A DNA stretch of 64,000 nucleotides from the NCBI GenBank assembly GCA_963761655.1, contig CAVXHI010000008.1, forward strand, positions 434,001 to 498,000, read 5' to 3'. This DNA is from RYN-122 sp963761655. GTDB taxonomy: Bacteria; Actinomycetota; Actinomycetes; Mycobacteriales; SCTD01. The position numbers were made by a program, and so were the translations under genes. Each line of letters starts with the position of its first letter. Position 1 is the first letter of the stretch. Below the pieces are notes generated by a model. It did no database searches. It was not told the DNA's origin and worked only from the letters and a program-made list of their open reading frames with translations. Shown piece by piece: positions 42,291-50,962 of the stretch.

Positions 42291-43589
42291 GTGCCCTGGA
42301 GGACCGCGTCGCAGGTCCTGACCCGGCGCGCGGCCATGGCGGGACTGGCCCTCGGGACTGCCGTGCTGACCGGCTGCACCGCCCCGGTCGGGCCGGCCCC
42401 GGCGCCCGCCGCCCCCCGGGCCCGCCCCGCGCCCGCCGTCGACACGACCGTCGCCCCCGAGGACGCCCGGACCGCCGGGGTCGAGGCGCTGCTGGCCCGC
42501 CGCGCCGCCGCCCTCGAGGGCCGGGACCGGACCGGCTTCCTGCGCACCGTCACCCCGGGCTTCCGCATCCGGCAGGCCGCCCTGTTCGACGCGCTCTCCG
42601 AGGTGCCGCTCCGCGACGTCGGCTACGAGCTCGACCCGGCCACCGCGCTGCGGCCGAGCCCGGCCCTGGACGCCCGCCACGGGAGCGGCTGGTGGGCGCC
42701 GTCGGTGGTTCTGCGCTACCGCCTCGACGGCTACGACGTCCGCCCCACGGCCGAGCGCCAGGTCCTGACGTTCGTCCCGGCCGGCGACGACTGGCAGGTG
42801 GCGGCCGACGACGACGCCCCCGGGACGGTCCGCGGCCTCTGGGACTCCGGCCCGGTGTCCGCCGTCGCCCGGGAGCACGTCCTGGTGCTCGGGCACCCCG
42901 GCCGTGCCTCGCTGCTGCTCGGCCTGGCCGACCAGGCCGAGGCCGCCGTCCCGCGGGTCACGAGCGTGTGGGGGACCGGGTGGACGCAGCGCGTCGTGCT
43001 GCTGGTGCCCGACGCCGTGCAGGAGCTGCGCGGCCTGGTGCCCGGCGACGGCGACCTCGGTCAGCTGGCCGCGGTCGCCACCGCCGAGGTCGACCCCGAC
43101 GACGGGACCCCCGTCGGCGACCGGGTCGTGGTGAACCGGCCGGTGTACAGCCAGCTCGGGCGGACCGGCCGCCGGGTCGTCCTCACCCACGAGGTCGTCC
43201 ACGTCGCCACCCGCGCCGGGACCGGCCCGCAGGCGCCCGCCTGGCTGGTCGAGGGCCTGGCCGACGTCGTCGGCTACGGGGGCACCGGCGTCCCGCTGCC
43301 GACGTCGGTGCGTGCGCTGCAGGAGTCGGTCCGGGCCGGCGAGGTGCCGGGCCGGCTGCCGCAGGACCGTGCCTTCGACGGCGCGGCCGACGACCTCGAG
43401 GAGGCCTACGAGCAGGCCTTCACCGCGGTGTCGCTGCTCGTGGAGCGGTACGGGCAGCAGCGCACGCTCCGCTTCTACCGAGCGGCAGGGCGCGACGGCG
43501 TCGACGCGGCCTTCGGCGACGTCCTCGGCACCGACGCCCCGGCCTTCACCCGGGCCTGGCAGGCCTGGCTGCGGGACCGGCTGGCGTGA
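42291..43589 (+). CDS. Lipoprotein gluzincin metallopeptidase-like protein
   Basis: 432 aa. The N-terminus has an Arg pair, hydrophobic core and lipobox VLTGC (Cys ~29). Residues ~50-190 are an NTF2-like or beta-rich region. The zinc motif HEVVH (LTHEVVHVAT, ~304) is followed by EGLAD (~325), whose Glu is the expected third ligand, matching MA-like gluzincin peptidases. It should be an extracytoplasmic surface protease or a related non-peptidase. The stop overlaps the M48 gene (GTGA). Confidence 0.82.
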   Translation: MPWRTASQVLTRRAAMAGLALGTAVLTGCTAPVGPAPAPAAPRARPAPAVDTTVAPEDARTAGVEALLARRAAALEGRDRTGFLRTVTPGFRIRQAALFDALSEVPLRDVGYELDPATALRPSPALDARHGSGWWAPSVVLRYRLDGYDVRPTAERQVLTFVPAGDDWQVAADDDAPGTVRGLWDSGPVSAVAREHVLVLGHPGRASLLLGLADQAEAAVPRVTSVWGTGWTQRVVLLVPDAVQELRGLVPGDGDLGQLAAVATAEVDPDDGTPVGDRVVVNRPVYSQLGRTGRRVVLTHEVVHVATRAGTGPQAPAWLVEGLADVVGYGGTGVPLPTSVRALQESVRAGEVPGRLPQDRAFDGAADDLEEAYEQAFTAVSLLVERYGQQRTLRFYRAAGRDGVDAAFGDVLGTDAPAFTRAWQAWLRDRLA

Positions 43590-44848
43590 GGCGGTCCGCT
43601 CCGGCCCTCACGGCCGCCGTGCTGCTGGCTGCCACCGTGGTCCTGGCACTGGTGCTCCTGCCCGGGGACCCGCTCCCGGGCGCCCGCGGCGGTGTCGACG
43701 TCCTGCGCGACTTCACGCCCGCGCAGCTCGCCCGTGAGGACGCCTTCCACACCGCGTTGCGCCCCTGGTCGTACGCGTCGCTCGTCCTGGGGCTCGTCGT
43801 CGCCGGCCTGCTCGGGCTGACCCGGGCCGGGGCACGCCTGGTCGCCGCCGTCGCCCGGCCGTTCGGTGGCGGCTGGCTCGCCCAGGTGGTGCTGGGCACC
43901 CTGGCGGTCGCCGTCGTCGGGCGGCTGGCGACGCTCCCCCTCGACGTGCGGAGCGAGACCGTGCTCCGGCGGTACGGCCTGTCCGCGCAGACGTGGGGGA
44001 CCTGGACCGTCGACGTCGTCAAGGGCACGCTCGTCGGTGCCGCGCTGACCGCGCTGGCTCTCGCGCTGGTCGTGGGGCTGGCCCGGCGGCTGCCGCGGAC
44101 CTGGTGGGCATGGGCGGCCGGGGCGGTCGCCGCCCTGGTCGTCGCCGGGTCGTTCGCCTACCCGGTGGTGGTCGAGCCGCTGTTCAACCGCTTCACGCCC
44201 CTGCCCGCGGGTCAGCTGCGCACCGACCTGCTGGCCCTGGCCGACCGCGACGGCGTCCCCGTGCAGGACGTCCTGGTCGCCGACGCCTCCCGGCGCACGA
44301 CCGCGCTCAACGCCTACGTCAGCGGGTTCGGCCCGTCGCGCAGGATCGTCCTCTACGACACCCTGCTCAAGAGCTCGACGCCGGAGGAGGTCGAGCTCGT
44401 CGTCGCGCACGAGCTGGGGCACGCCGACCGCAACGACGTCGGGGTGGGGACGCTGCTCGGGGCGCTCGGCGCGGCAGGGGGTGTCTGCCTGCTCGGGCTG
44501 CTGCTGTCGTGGCCGCGGCTGCTGCGCCGCGCCGGGGTGGACGGCCCGGGCGACGGGCGGACGGTCGCCCTCACGGCCTTCCTGATCGGGGCGGCCACGC
44601 TCGTGACCCTGCCGGCGGTGAACCTCGCGACCCGGCACGTCGAGGCCCGGGCCGACGTCCACGCCCTCGACCTCACGCAGGACCCGCGCACCTTCGAGCG
44701 TTCCGAGGTGAGGCTGTCGACGGTGAACCTGTCCGACCTCGACCCGCCCGCCCTGGTCTACGGCCTGTTCGCCACCCACCCGACCGGGCCCGAGCGGCTG
44801 CAGCTGGCCCGCGAGTGGGAGCGCCTGCGGGCGGCCGGGCGCCGGTGA
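43586..44848 (+). CDS. M48-family (Ste24-like) membrane metalloprotease
   Basis: 420 aa from GTG 43586 overlapping the previous stop. About seven helices; catalytic HExxH in VVAHELGHADRND (~274) with the downstream Glu in RHVEARADVHAL (~355). The NRFTPLPAG and DASRRTTALNAYVSGFG segments are characteristic of CAAX prenyl protease 1-like M48 enzymes. In bacteria these act in membrane protein quality control. The stop overlaps pimB. Confidence 0.9.
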   Translation: MRRSAPALTAAVLLAATVVLALVLLPGDPLPGARGGVDVLRDFTPAQLAREDAFHTALRPWSYASLVLGLVVAGLLGLTRAGARLVAAVARPFGGGWLAQVVLGTLAVAVVGRLATLPLDVRSETVLRRYGLSAQTWGTWTVDVVKGTLVGAALTALALALVVGLARRLPRTWWAWAAGAVAALVVAGSFAYPVVVEPLFNRFTPLPAGQLRTDLLALADRDGVPVQDVLVADASRRTTALNAYVSGFGPSRRIVLYDTLLKSSTPEEVELVVAHELGHADRNDVGVGTLLGALGAAGGVCLLGLLLSWPRLLRRAGVDGPGDGRTVALTAFLIGAATLVTLPAVNLATRHVEARADVHALDLTQDPRTFERSEVRLSTVNLSDLDPPALVYGLFATHPTGPERLQLAREWERLRAAGRR

Positions 44849-45978
44849 GGACGCCGCGGCTCATGAAGACGCTCTGCGTCACGAACGACTTCCCGCCCCG
44901 CCCCGGCGGCATCCAGGCCTTCGTCCACGCCCTCGCCGTCCGCCAGCCGCCCGGCGAGGTGGTCGTGCTCGCCAGCAGCTGGAAGGGGGCCGGCGCCTTC
45001 GACGCCGCCCAGCCGTTCCCCGTCGTCCGCGCCCGGACGTCGGTCCTGCTCCCGACGTCGGGGGCGCTGCGGCTGGCCCGCGAGGTGGCGCGGGCCGAGG
45101 GCTGCGACCGGACCTGGTTCGGGGCGGCGGCTCCGCTCGGGCTGCTGGCCCGCGGCCTCGGGCTGGGGCGCTCGGTGGCGAGCACGCACGGGCACGAGGT
45201 CGGCTGGGCGCTGCTGCCCGGCACGCGGCAGGCGCTCGGGCGGATCGGGTTCGACGTCGACGTCGTCACCCACCTGGGCGCGTACACGCGGCAGCGGCTG
45301 CTCCGGGCCGTGCCGGACGAGAAGCTCCGGCCGCTGGCGAGCGGGGTCGATCCCGACGTGTTCCGCCCGGGAGCGGGCGGCGCGGAGGTCCGGCGTCGGC
45401 ACCGCCTGGGGGACCGGCCCGTCGTCGTCTGCGTGAGCCGTCTGGTGCCGCGCAAGGGCCAGGACGTCCTCGTGCGGGCGCTGCCCCGGGTGCGGCAGCG
45501 CGTTCCCGGGGCGGCGCTGCTGCTCGTCGGGGGAGGTCCCGACGCCGACCGCCTGCGCCGGCTCGCCCAGCAGCACGGGGTCGGCGACGACGTCGTCCTC
45601 ACCGGCTCGGTCCCGTGGGAGGAGCTCCCGGCGCACTACGACGCGGGGGACGTCTTCGCCATGCCGTGCCGCGACCGGCGCGGGGGTCTGGAGGTCGAGG
45701 GCCTCGGGATCGTGTTCCTCGAGGCGTCCGCGACCGGGCTCCCCGTCGTCGCCGGGAGGAGCGGGGGCTCGCCCGACGCCGTCCTCGAGGGGGAGACCGG
45801 CCGGGTCGTCGACGGGACCGACGTCGGGCAGGTGGCCGACGCCGTCGCGGACTACCTCGCGGACCGGGAGCGGGCGGCGTCGGTCGGGGCGGCCGGCCGG
45901 GCGTGGGTGGAGCGGGAGTGGCGCTGGGAGACGCAGGCGGCCCGGCTGCGGGGGTACCTGTCGGGGCGGCCCTCGTGA
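44845..45978 (+). CDS. pimB: GDP-mannose-dependent phosphatidylinositol monomannoside mannosyltransferase
   Basis: 377 aa from GTG 44845 (GTGA overlap); ATG 44863 is an in-frame alternative. GT4 family. Signature segments match mycobacterial PimB' (Rv2188c): VTNDFPPRPGGIQAF, TWFGAAAPLGLLA, ASTHGHEVGWALLPG, VCVSRLVPRKGQDVLV and the EX7E-type VEGLGIVFLEASATGLPVVAG. It adds the second mannose to phosphatidylinositol mannoside in the inner leaflet, an early step to PIMs and lipoglycans. Presence implies the organism makes PIM-type lipids. Confidence 0.88.
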   Translation: MRTPRLMKTLCVTNDFPPRPGGIQAFVHALAVRQPPGEVVVLASSWKGAGAFDAAQPFPVVRARTSVLLPTSGALRLAREVARAEGCDRTWFGAAAPLGLLARGLGLGRSVASTHGHEVGWALLPGTRQALGRIGFDVDVVTHLGAYTRQRLLRAVPDEKLRPLASGVDPDVFRPGAGGAEVRRRHRLGDRPVVVCVSRLVPRKGQDVLVRALPRVRQRVPGAALLLVGGGPDADRLRRLAQQHGVGDDVVLTGSVPWEELPAHYDAGDVFAMPCRDRRGGLEVEGLGIVFLEASATGLPVVAGRSGGSPDAVLEGETGRVVDGTDVGQVADAVADYLADRERAASVGAAGRAWVEREWRWETQAARLRGYLSGRPS

Positions 45979-46589
45979 TCCCGGTCCTGCTGGACTTCGA
46001 CGGGACGCTGCTCGACAGCGAGTCGAGCCACCTGCAGTCGTGGGAGGAGGCCTTCGCGCTGCACGGGGTCGCCTTCGACCGGCCGGCCTGGGTGGCGGCC
46101 GTCGGCGGGCACGGGAGCGACCCGTCGGCGCAGCTGGGCCTCGCCTTCGACCCGGCGCTCCGGCGGGACCGGGAGCTGGAGCTCGTCCACGCGCTCGAGC
46201 TCCGCGAGGGGGTCGAGGAGCTGCTCGCCCTGCCGGGACGCTTCGCCGTGGTGTCGTCGTCGCCGCGGTCCTGGGTGGTGCCGCACCTGGAGCGGCTCGG
46301 CCTGCTGGGCGCGCTCGAGCTGGTGGTCACCCGCGAGGACGCTCCCCGGCCCAAGCCCGCGCCGGACCTGTACGAGGAGGCGCTCCGCCGTCTCGGGGTC
46401 GACGGTGGCGTGGCGGTCGAGGACTCGGCCAACGGTGTGGCGGCGGCCCGGACGGCGGGGCTGCCGACGCTGGCCGTGCCCGGGCCGGTGACGGCGGGGC
46501 AGGACCTGTCGCACGCCGACCTGCGGGTGGGGTCGCTGCTCGAGGTCGACCTGACGGCGCTGGTCCGCGGGGAGCTGAGGCTCCGCTGA
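45975..46589 (+). CDS. HAD-superfamily phosphatase (phosphoglucomutase/phosphatase-like)
   Basis: 204 aa; GTG 45975 overlaps the pimB stop. HAD motifs: DFDGTLLDSE (motif I, nucleophile Asp), VVSSSPRSWV (motif II), RPKPAPDLYEEAL (motif III Lys) and VAVEDSANGVAAA (motif IV). The helical cap between motifs I and II marks subclass I, like GS1/beta-PGM enzymes. Substrate is probably a sugar phosphate, unknown. Last gene of the coupled chain starting at 42291. Confidence 0.85.
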   Translation: MIPVLLDFDGTLLDSESSHLQSWEEAFALHGVAFDRPAWVAAVGGHGSDPSAQLGLAFDPALRRDRELELVHALELREGVEELLALPGRFAVVSSSPRSWVVPHLERLGLLGALELVVTREDAPRPKPAPDLYEEALRRLGVDGGVAVEDSANGVAAARTAGLPTLAVPGPVTAGQDLSHADLRVGSLLEVDLTALVRGELRLR

Positions 46590-46594
46590 GCCGG

Positions 46595-47122
46595 TCAGCA
46601 CGGGCCGGCGGACTCGAGGGAGAAGCCGTGCACGCGCCACTGCCCGCCGGTCCGCTGCAGGTCCACGCCCCACTGCCCCGCGTCGTGGCTGGTGCCGCCC
46701 GGGCCGGGCCGGTGCCGCCGCTCCTCGTCGGTCAGGAGCAGCAGGGACAGCCTGTCGTCGCCCTGCTCGCTGATCGGTTCCGCCCTGCGCACCCGCACGA
46801 CGCCGCCCTCCTGCCGGCCCGCCCTGTCCTGCAGGTCCTCGACGCTGAGGGTCCTGGCCACGGCGCCGCCGACGAGCGGCTGCAGCGCCCGGTAGGTGGC
46901 GGCCGCGTTCTCCTGCGTCAGCCCGCCCCGGGCGACGACGAACGCGCGCGCCACGGCCTCGGCCTGCGCGACGGCCGCCTGGTCGCGGACCGGCCGCCGG
47001 ACGACGGGCTGGAACCCCTGCCCGCAGCCGCTCGCCAGCTCCGCGAGGCTCGGCGCTCCTCCGCAGCCCCCGAGCAGGAGCACCGCGACGGCGAGGCCCG
47101 CACCCCGGCCGGACGGCGTCAT
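46595..47122 (-). CDS. Small lipoprotein, unknown function
   Basis: 175 aa. Lipobox LLLGGC (Cys ~21) after a signal starting MTPSGRGAGLAV. The mature region has an EAVARAFVVARGGLTQENAAATYRAL helix and a C-terminal beta-rich end with a Cys, in the style of Mce-associated or NTF2-like lipoproteins. It converges with the HAD gene, with only 5 nt between stops. A TACCGT -10 ends 7 nt before ATG 47122, so the start is probably leaderless. Confidence 0.72.
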   Translation of the reverse strand: MTPSGRGAGLAVAVLLLGGCGGAPSLAELASGCGQGFQPVVRRPVRDQAAVAQAEAVARAFVVARGGLTQENAAATYRALQPLVGGAVARTLSVEDLQDRAGRQEGGVVRVRRAEPISEQGDDRLSLLLLTDEERRHRPGPGGTSHDAGQWGVDLQRTGGQWRVHGFSLESAGPC

Positions 47123-47129
47123 GAGCCCG

Positions 47130-47135
47130 ACGGTA
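47130..47135 (-). promoter_or_regulatory. -10 element (TACCGT) for the lipoprotein gene
   Basis: Minus-strand TACCGT ends 7 nt before ATG 47122. Confidence 0.45.
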
Positions 47136-47148
47136 GCGCCGCCGGGCG

Positions 47149-47760
47149 TCAGACCGCCCGCGCGACGACGGCCGCGTACCGCCGGTCCGGGCGCTCGGCG
47201 ACCTGCCGCTCCACCCGCTCGACCTCGGCCAGCCCGGCCTCCGCCAGCAGCGCAGACACGACGTCGACCGGCCAGCGCCACGCCTCGTGGACCGCGTGGT
47301 CGAAGGCCTGGACGCCGTCGTCGCTGCCGAAGAAGCCGAGGACGAGGACGCCCCCGGGCGCGAGCAGGCGCCGGACGCCGACCAGGGCCGGGGGCAGCTC
47401 GTGCGGCGGGAGGTGGATCGTCGAGAACCAGGAGAGGATCCCGGCGCAGTCCCGGCGAGGCAGGTCGTGCATCGACCCGAGCGCGTAGGACGGTCCCGGG
47501 TGGTGCCGGCGGGCGTGCTCGACGAACGCGGGGACGACGTCGACGCCGGTGACGTCGACCGCGAGCCCGTGCAGGAGGCCGGTCCACGTCCCGGGGCCGC
47601 AGCCGAGGTCCAGGACCGGTCCGCGACAGGCGCCGAGGTGCCGCCGGACGAGGGCGACGTCGACGTCGTGCAGGTCCTGCTCGCGACCGAACGCCGCGGC
47701 GTACTGCTCCGCCACCGCCGTGTAGGCGGCCTGCACGGAGGACGGGTCCACACCGGTCAC
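47149..47760 (-). CDS. Class I SAM-dependent methyltransferase
   Basis: 203 aa. Motif I VLDLGCGPGTWTGLL (~48), acidic end of beta-2 in VTGVDVVP, motif post-I GSMHDLP, and a C-terminal beta-hairpin. Substrate unknown. GTG start; divergent from the sigma factor gene with a 32-nt gap. Confidence 0.85.
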   Translation of the reverse strand: MTGVDPSSVQAAYTAVAEQYAAAFGREQDLHDVDVALVRRHLGACRGPVLDLGCGPGTWTGLLHGLAVDVTGVDVVPAFVEHARRHHPGPSYALGSMHDLPRRDCAGILSWFSTIHLPPHELPPALVGVRRLLAPGGVLVLGFFGSDDGVQAFDHAVHEAWRWPVDVVSALLAEAGLAEVERVERQVAERPDRRYAAVVARAV

Positions 47761-47792
47761 GCTAGGGGGACAACCGACGGCGGGGCCAGGGG

Positions 47793-48302
47793 ATGGAGGT
47801 GGGTGTGGCGACGCGCGAGGTGGAGGCGGACTTCCGCGCCTTCGTGGCCGCCCGCCAGGACCGGCTGCTGCGGACCGGCTGGCTGCTGACCGGCGACTGG
47901 GCGAGCGCCGAGGACCTGGTGCAGACCGCGCTCGCCCGGGCCTGGCCGCACTGGGGCCGCGTCCTGCGGGCGGGGGACGCCGAGGCGTACGTGCGCGCCG
48001 TGCTGCTGAACGTCTACCGCAAGGGGTGGCGACGCCGGTGGTCCGGCGAGGTGCCGACGTCGGCGCTGCCCGAGCACGCGGGGGTGGCGCCCGAGGTCGA
48101 GGACCGGCTCGGGCTGCAGCGCGCCCTGGCCGAGCTGCCGCCGGGCCAGCGCGCCGTCGTCGTGCTGCGGTACTTCGAGCAGCTGAGCGTCGCCGAGACC
48201 GCGGCCGCCCTCGGCGTCAGCGACGGCACCGTCAAGAGCCAGACCGCGAAGGCCCTGCAGCACCTGCGCGTCTCCGCCCACCTCGACAGGAGCGAGCCGT
48301 GA
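47793..48302 (+). CDS. ECF sigma factor, SigE (actinobacterial TIGR02983) family
   Basis: 169 aa from ATG 47793; GTG 47805 is favoured by a GGAGG 5 nt upstream of it. Region 2 spans ~15-80 (FRAFVAARQDRLLRTGWLLTGDWASAEDLVQTAL), region 4 ~105-160 (ALAELPPGQRAVVVLRYFEQLSVAETAAALGVSDGTVKSQ). Group typical of actinobacteria. Its stop overlaps the gene for a membrane partner, which may act as its anti-sigma factor. Confidence 0.9.
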   Translation: MEVGVATREVEADFRAFVAARQDRLLRTGWLLTGDWASAEDLVQTALARAWPHWGRVLRAGDAEAYVRAVLLNVYRKGWRRRWSGEVPTSALPEHAGVAPEVEDRLGLQRALAELPPGQRAVVVLRYFEQLSVAETAAALGVSDGTVKSQTAKALQHLRVSAHLDRSEP

Positions 48303-49444
48303 CCCCCACCGAGCTGACCGAGGCGCTGCACGCGCTCGCGCCGGCCCCGCCGCGTCCGCTGTCCGCCGACGCCGCCCTCCACCGGGCGTCCAGGACGCGC
48401 CGACGCCGGGGCGCCGCCCTGCTCGTGGCGGCCGGACTGGTCGGCGGGACCGCCGTGGTCGGCGTGGACCGGGCAGACGCACCGTCCGTCGAGCTGGCCC
48501 GGCCGCCCGCCACGATGGTGCTGGGCGGACTGGTGTTCGAGCGCCGGGAGCAGGTGCCGTTCGTCCTGCGGCCCGGCGTGCGGCCGGACGCCCCGCGCAC
48601 GCTCGACGTGTCCGTGCCGCAGACCTGGCTCCCGGACGGCGCGTGCGCGGAGCACTTCGAGCCGCTGGTGGCCCGCGAGGACGACGACGCCGTGGTGCTG
48701 GCGACCTGGCGCTACTCGCCCTCGGCCCCGTCGGCCGAGGTCGGGTGCGCCGGGGTCGGGCACGGCGACCGGACTGTGCGGCTGCAGCTGGAGCGCCGGC
48801 TGGGTGACCGGGCGCTGCTGGTCGAGGGTCAGCCGGGCCCGCGCCAGGTCCTTCTGCTCGACGCCGCGGGCGCCCCGGTGAAGGCCGACCTCGCCCCGGA
48901 GGCCCCCGACTCCGCCGAGATCTGCCTCGAGGACGACTGCGCGACGCAGACCGACCGCCCCCTGCTCCAGCAGGCCGCGGCCGCGATAGACAGGGCGCAG
49001 CGGGTGCGGCCGGGGCAGGAGTGCTCCGACGCCGGCCGCGAGCACGTCGACCGGACCTACCTCGTGCGCTTCACGGCCGGAGGCCGGACCGGCCCGCAGC
49101 TCCGGGTGCCGCTGGGGTGCGCGCCGCTGGGCGTCGTCGGTGAGCCGGCGCGGTACGCCGACGACGTCGGCGGGCCGGACGAGGTGCGGATCGCCTTCGA
49201 CCAGCAGATCGAGCCGGAGACGCAGTGCCTGGGCATCGGGGGGCCGTCGGGCGGTCCGCCGACCAGGGACTACGTCGGCCTGACCCTGGCCCAGGCGCAG
49301 CAGCGGGCCGCGGCGACGAACAACGACTACCTCCGCATCGCCGGCCGGGACGGGACGTGCACGGGCATCGTCCGCGACCACGTGATCAACCGGGTGAACG
49401 TCTACCTGGAGGACGGCGTCGTCGCGGCGTCCAAGTCCTTCTAG
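48299..49444 (+). CDS. Single-span membrane protein, possible anti-sigma factor
   Basis: 381 aa; GTG 48299 overlaps the sigma gene stop (GTGA). The N-terminal ~40 residues are cytosolic (TPTELTEALHALAPAPPRPLSADAALHRA), then one helix (GAALLVAAGLVGGTAVVGV) and a large outside domain with several Cys (ACAEHF, GCAGVG, EICLEDDCATQTD, ECSDAG, GCAPLG, QCLGIGG, GTCTG), likely disulfides. Topology and coupling fit an anti-sigma sensor, but the cytosolic part is short and lacks a ZAS motif. Confidence 0.72.
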   Translation: MTPTELTEALHALAPAPPRPLSADAALHRASRTRRRRGAALLVAAGLVGGTAVVGVDRADAPSVELARPPATMVLGGLVFERREQVPFVLRPGVRPDAPRTLDVSVPQTWLPDGACAEHFEPLVAREDDDAVVLATWRYSPSAPSAEVGCAGVGHGDRTVRLQLERRLGDRALLVEGQPGPRQVLLLDAAGAPVKADLAPEAPDSAEICLEDDCATQTDRPLLQQAAAAIDRAQRVRPGQECSDAGREHVDRTYLVRFTAGGRTGPQLRVPLGCAPLGVVGEPARYADDVGGPDEVRIAFDQQIEPETQCLGIGGPSGGPPTRDYVGLTLAQAQQRAAATNNDYLRIAGRDGTCTGIVRDHVINRVNVYLEDGVVAASKSF

Positions 49445-50952
49445 CCGGCGCTCACGACCTGCACGATCCGGGCGCGGGCCACCGGCTCGGCCCACCGGCC
49501 GAGGCTGCGCCGGACCGACAGGGCGCACAGCAGCAGCACGGGGACCGCCAGGGTCGGCGCGAGCAGCACCACGCCCGTGCTCGACGCCGACTCCAGCACG
49601 ACGCCGACCAGCGCCGTGGGGACGGCCAGCCGGGCGGAGGCGAGGGCGAGGGCTCCGGGCGGGGCGACGGCGTCGCGGGGGCCCCTGAGGTCGGCGCGGT
49701 GCGGGCGGCGCACCGACGAGGCGAGGCAGCCGGAGACGACCACGGCGGTGCACGTCAGGCCGCTGGCGACCATCGCCACGAGCTCGGCGGCGTTCGGGGC
49801 GCCCGGCGCGCGGACCGACCCCGACAGCGCCGCGACGACGACGGCGCCGAGCACGGTCTCGGTCAGGACGATCGCCTTGGACCGGGCGACGAGCCGCGGG
49901 TCGACCGGCAGGGAGGCGATCCAGACGGCGCCCGAGCCGTCGAGGCAGAACGCGTTCACGCCGAACAGCAGGCCGGCACCGGCCGCGACGAGCCCCGGCA
50001 GCACCACCAGCGACGACCACGGCACCTGCGCGCCGGCCGCGAGGATCCCGGGCAGCAGCGCGAGCACCAGGCCTCCGCGACGCAGCGCGGGGGCGCGCCA
50101 GACGCTGCGGCGGTCGAGGGCGACGAGCTGCCGGAGCGCGCTCGAGCGCAGGGGTGAGCGGGGGAGGCTCCGCGACGCCGGCTCGGTGGTGGCGTCGCCC
50201 GGACGGCGGAGCGCCCAGGCGCACGCCCGCGAGCCCGCCACGACGCCGAGCACCACGAGCGCGAGCAGCACGCCTGTGGTCACGGACCAGCGGGTCAGCT
50301 CGCCGGCGGCCCCGGCCCGCACGCCGGCGACGACGGTCCGGGTGGGCGTGCGGTCGAGGGCGTCCTCGCCGAGGCCCAGACGGACGACGGCGACCGCGGT
50401 GACCAGCAGCCCGACCCCGATGCTGGTGACGACCCGGCGCCCGGTCCGGGTCTGCCGCAGGCCGACGACGGTCCAGGCGAGCGCCTGCCCGAGCACGGTC
50501 AGGCAGGCGACGTACGCCGTCGTGGTGAGGGCCGCGGGGGCGGCGGCGCCACCGAAGGCGAGGCAGCCCGTCTCGGCGACGAGGACGATCAGCTGGACCA
50601 CCCAGACGAGGTTGGCCGGGGCGAGGCACAGGCCGCCGACGAACTGGGTCGAGGGCCGGACCGGGAAGGCGACCAGCTGGTCGGGCGGCACGACCTCGTT
50701 GCCCCCGCCGGCGGTGAGCGGGGCGATCACGGCGAGGACGCCGAAGCCGAGGAAGGCCTGCGGGGCGAGGTCGGTCGCGGTGGCGAGCGCCGGAGCGGTC
50801 GCGGCGTCGGCCACACCGGCCGCGGCCACGAGCAGCAGCACGACCACGCCGACGGCCACCGGCAGGGCGAGCCGCGCGGGGCGGCTGCGGACCATCTGCC
50901 AGCGCAGCCCGAACAGCGCCCCGAGCTGGGCCGTGGTCGGGGTGGCGCTCAT
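49441..50952 (-). CDS. ABC transporter permease
   Basis: 503 aa with ~12 hydrophobic segments and no ATP-binding motif. It sits next to the ATPase gene (10-nt gap) on the same strand. The layout fits large actinobacterial ABC-2-type exporter permeases. Substrate unknown. The stop overlaps the end of the convergent membrane protein gene by 4 nt. Confidence 0.78.
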   Translation of the reverse strand: MSATPTTAQLGALFGLRWQMVRSRPARLALPVAVGVVVLLLVAAAGVADAATAPALATATDLAPQAFLGFGVLAVIAPLTAGGGNEVVPPDQLVAFPVRPSTQFVGGLCLAPANLVWVVQLIVLVAETGCLAFGGAAAPAALTTTAYVACLTVLGQALAWTVVGLRQTRTGRRVVTSIGVGLLVTAVAVVRLGLGEDALDRTPTRTVVAGVRAGAAGELTRWSVTTGVLLALVVLGVVAGSRACAWALRRPGDATTEPASRSLPRSPLRSSALRQLVALDRRSVWRAPALRRGGLVLALLPGILAAGAQVPWSSLVVLPGLVAAGAGLLFGVNAFCLDGSGAVWIASLPVDPRLVARSKAIVLTETVLGAVVVAALSGSVRAPGAPNAAELVAMVASGLTCTAVVVSGCLASSVRRPHRADLRGPRDAVAPPGALALASARLAVPTALVGVVLESASSTGVVLLAPTLAVPVLLLCALSVRRSLGRWAEPVARARIVQVVSAG

Positions 50953-50962
50953 GCGGTCCGTG

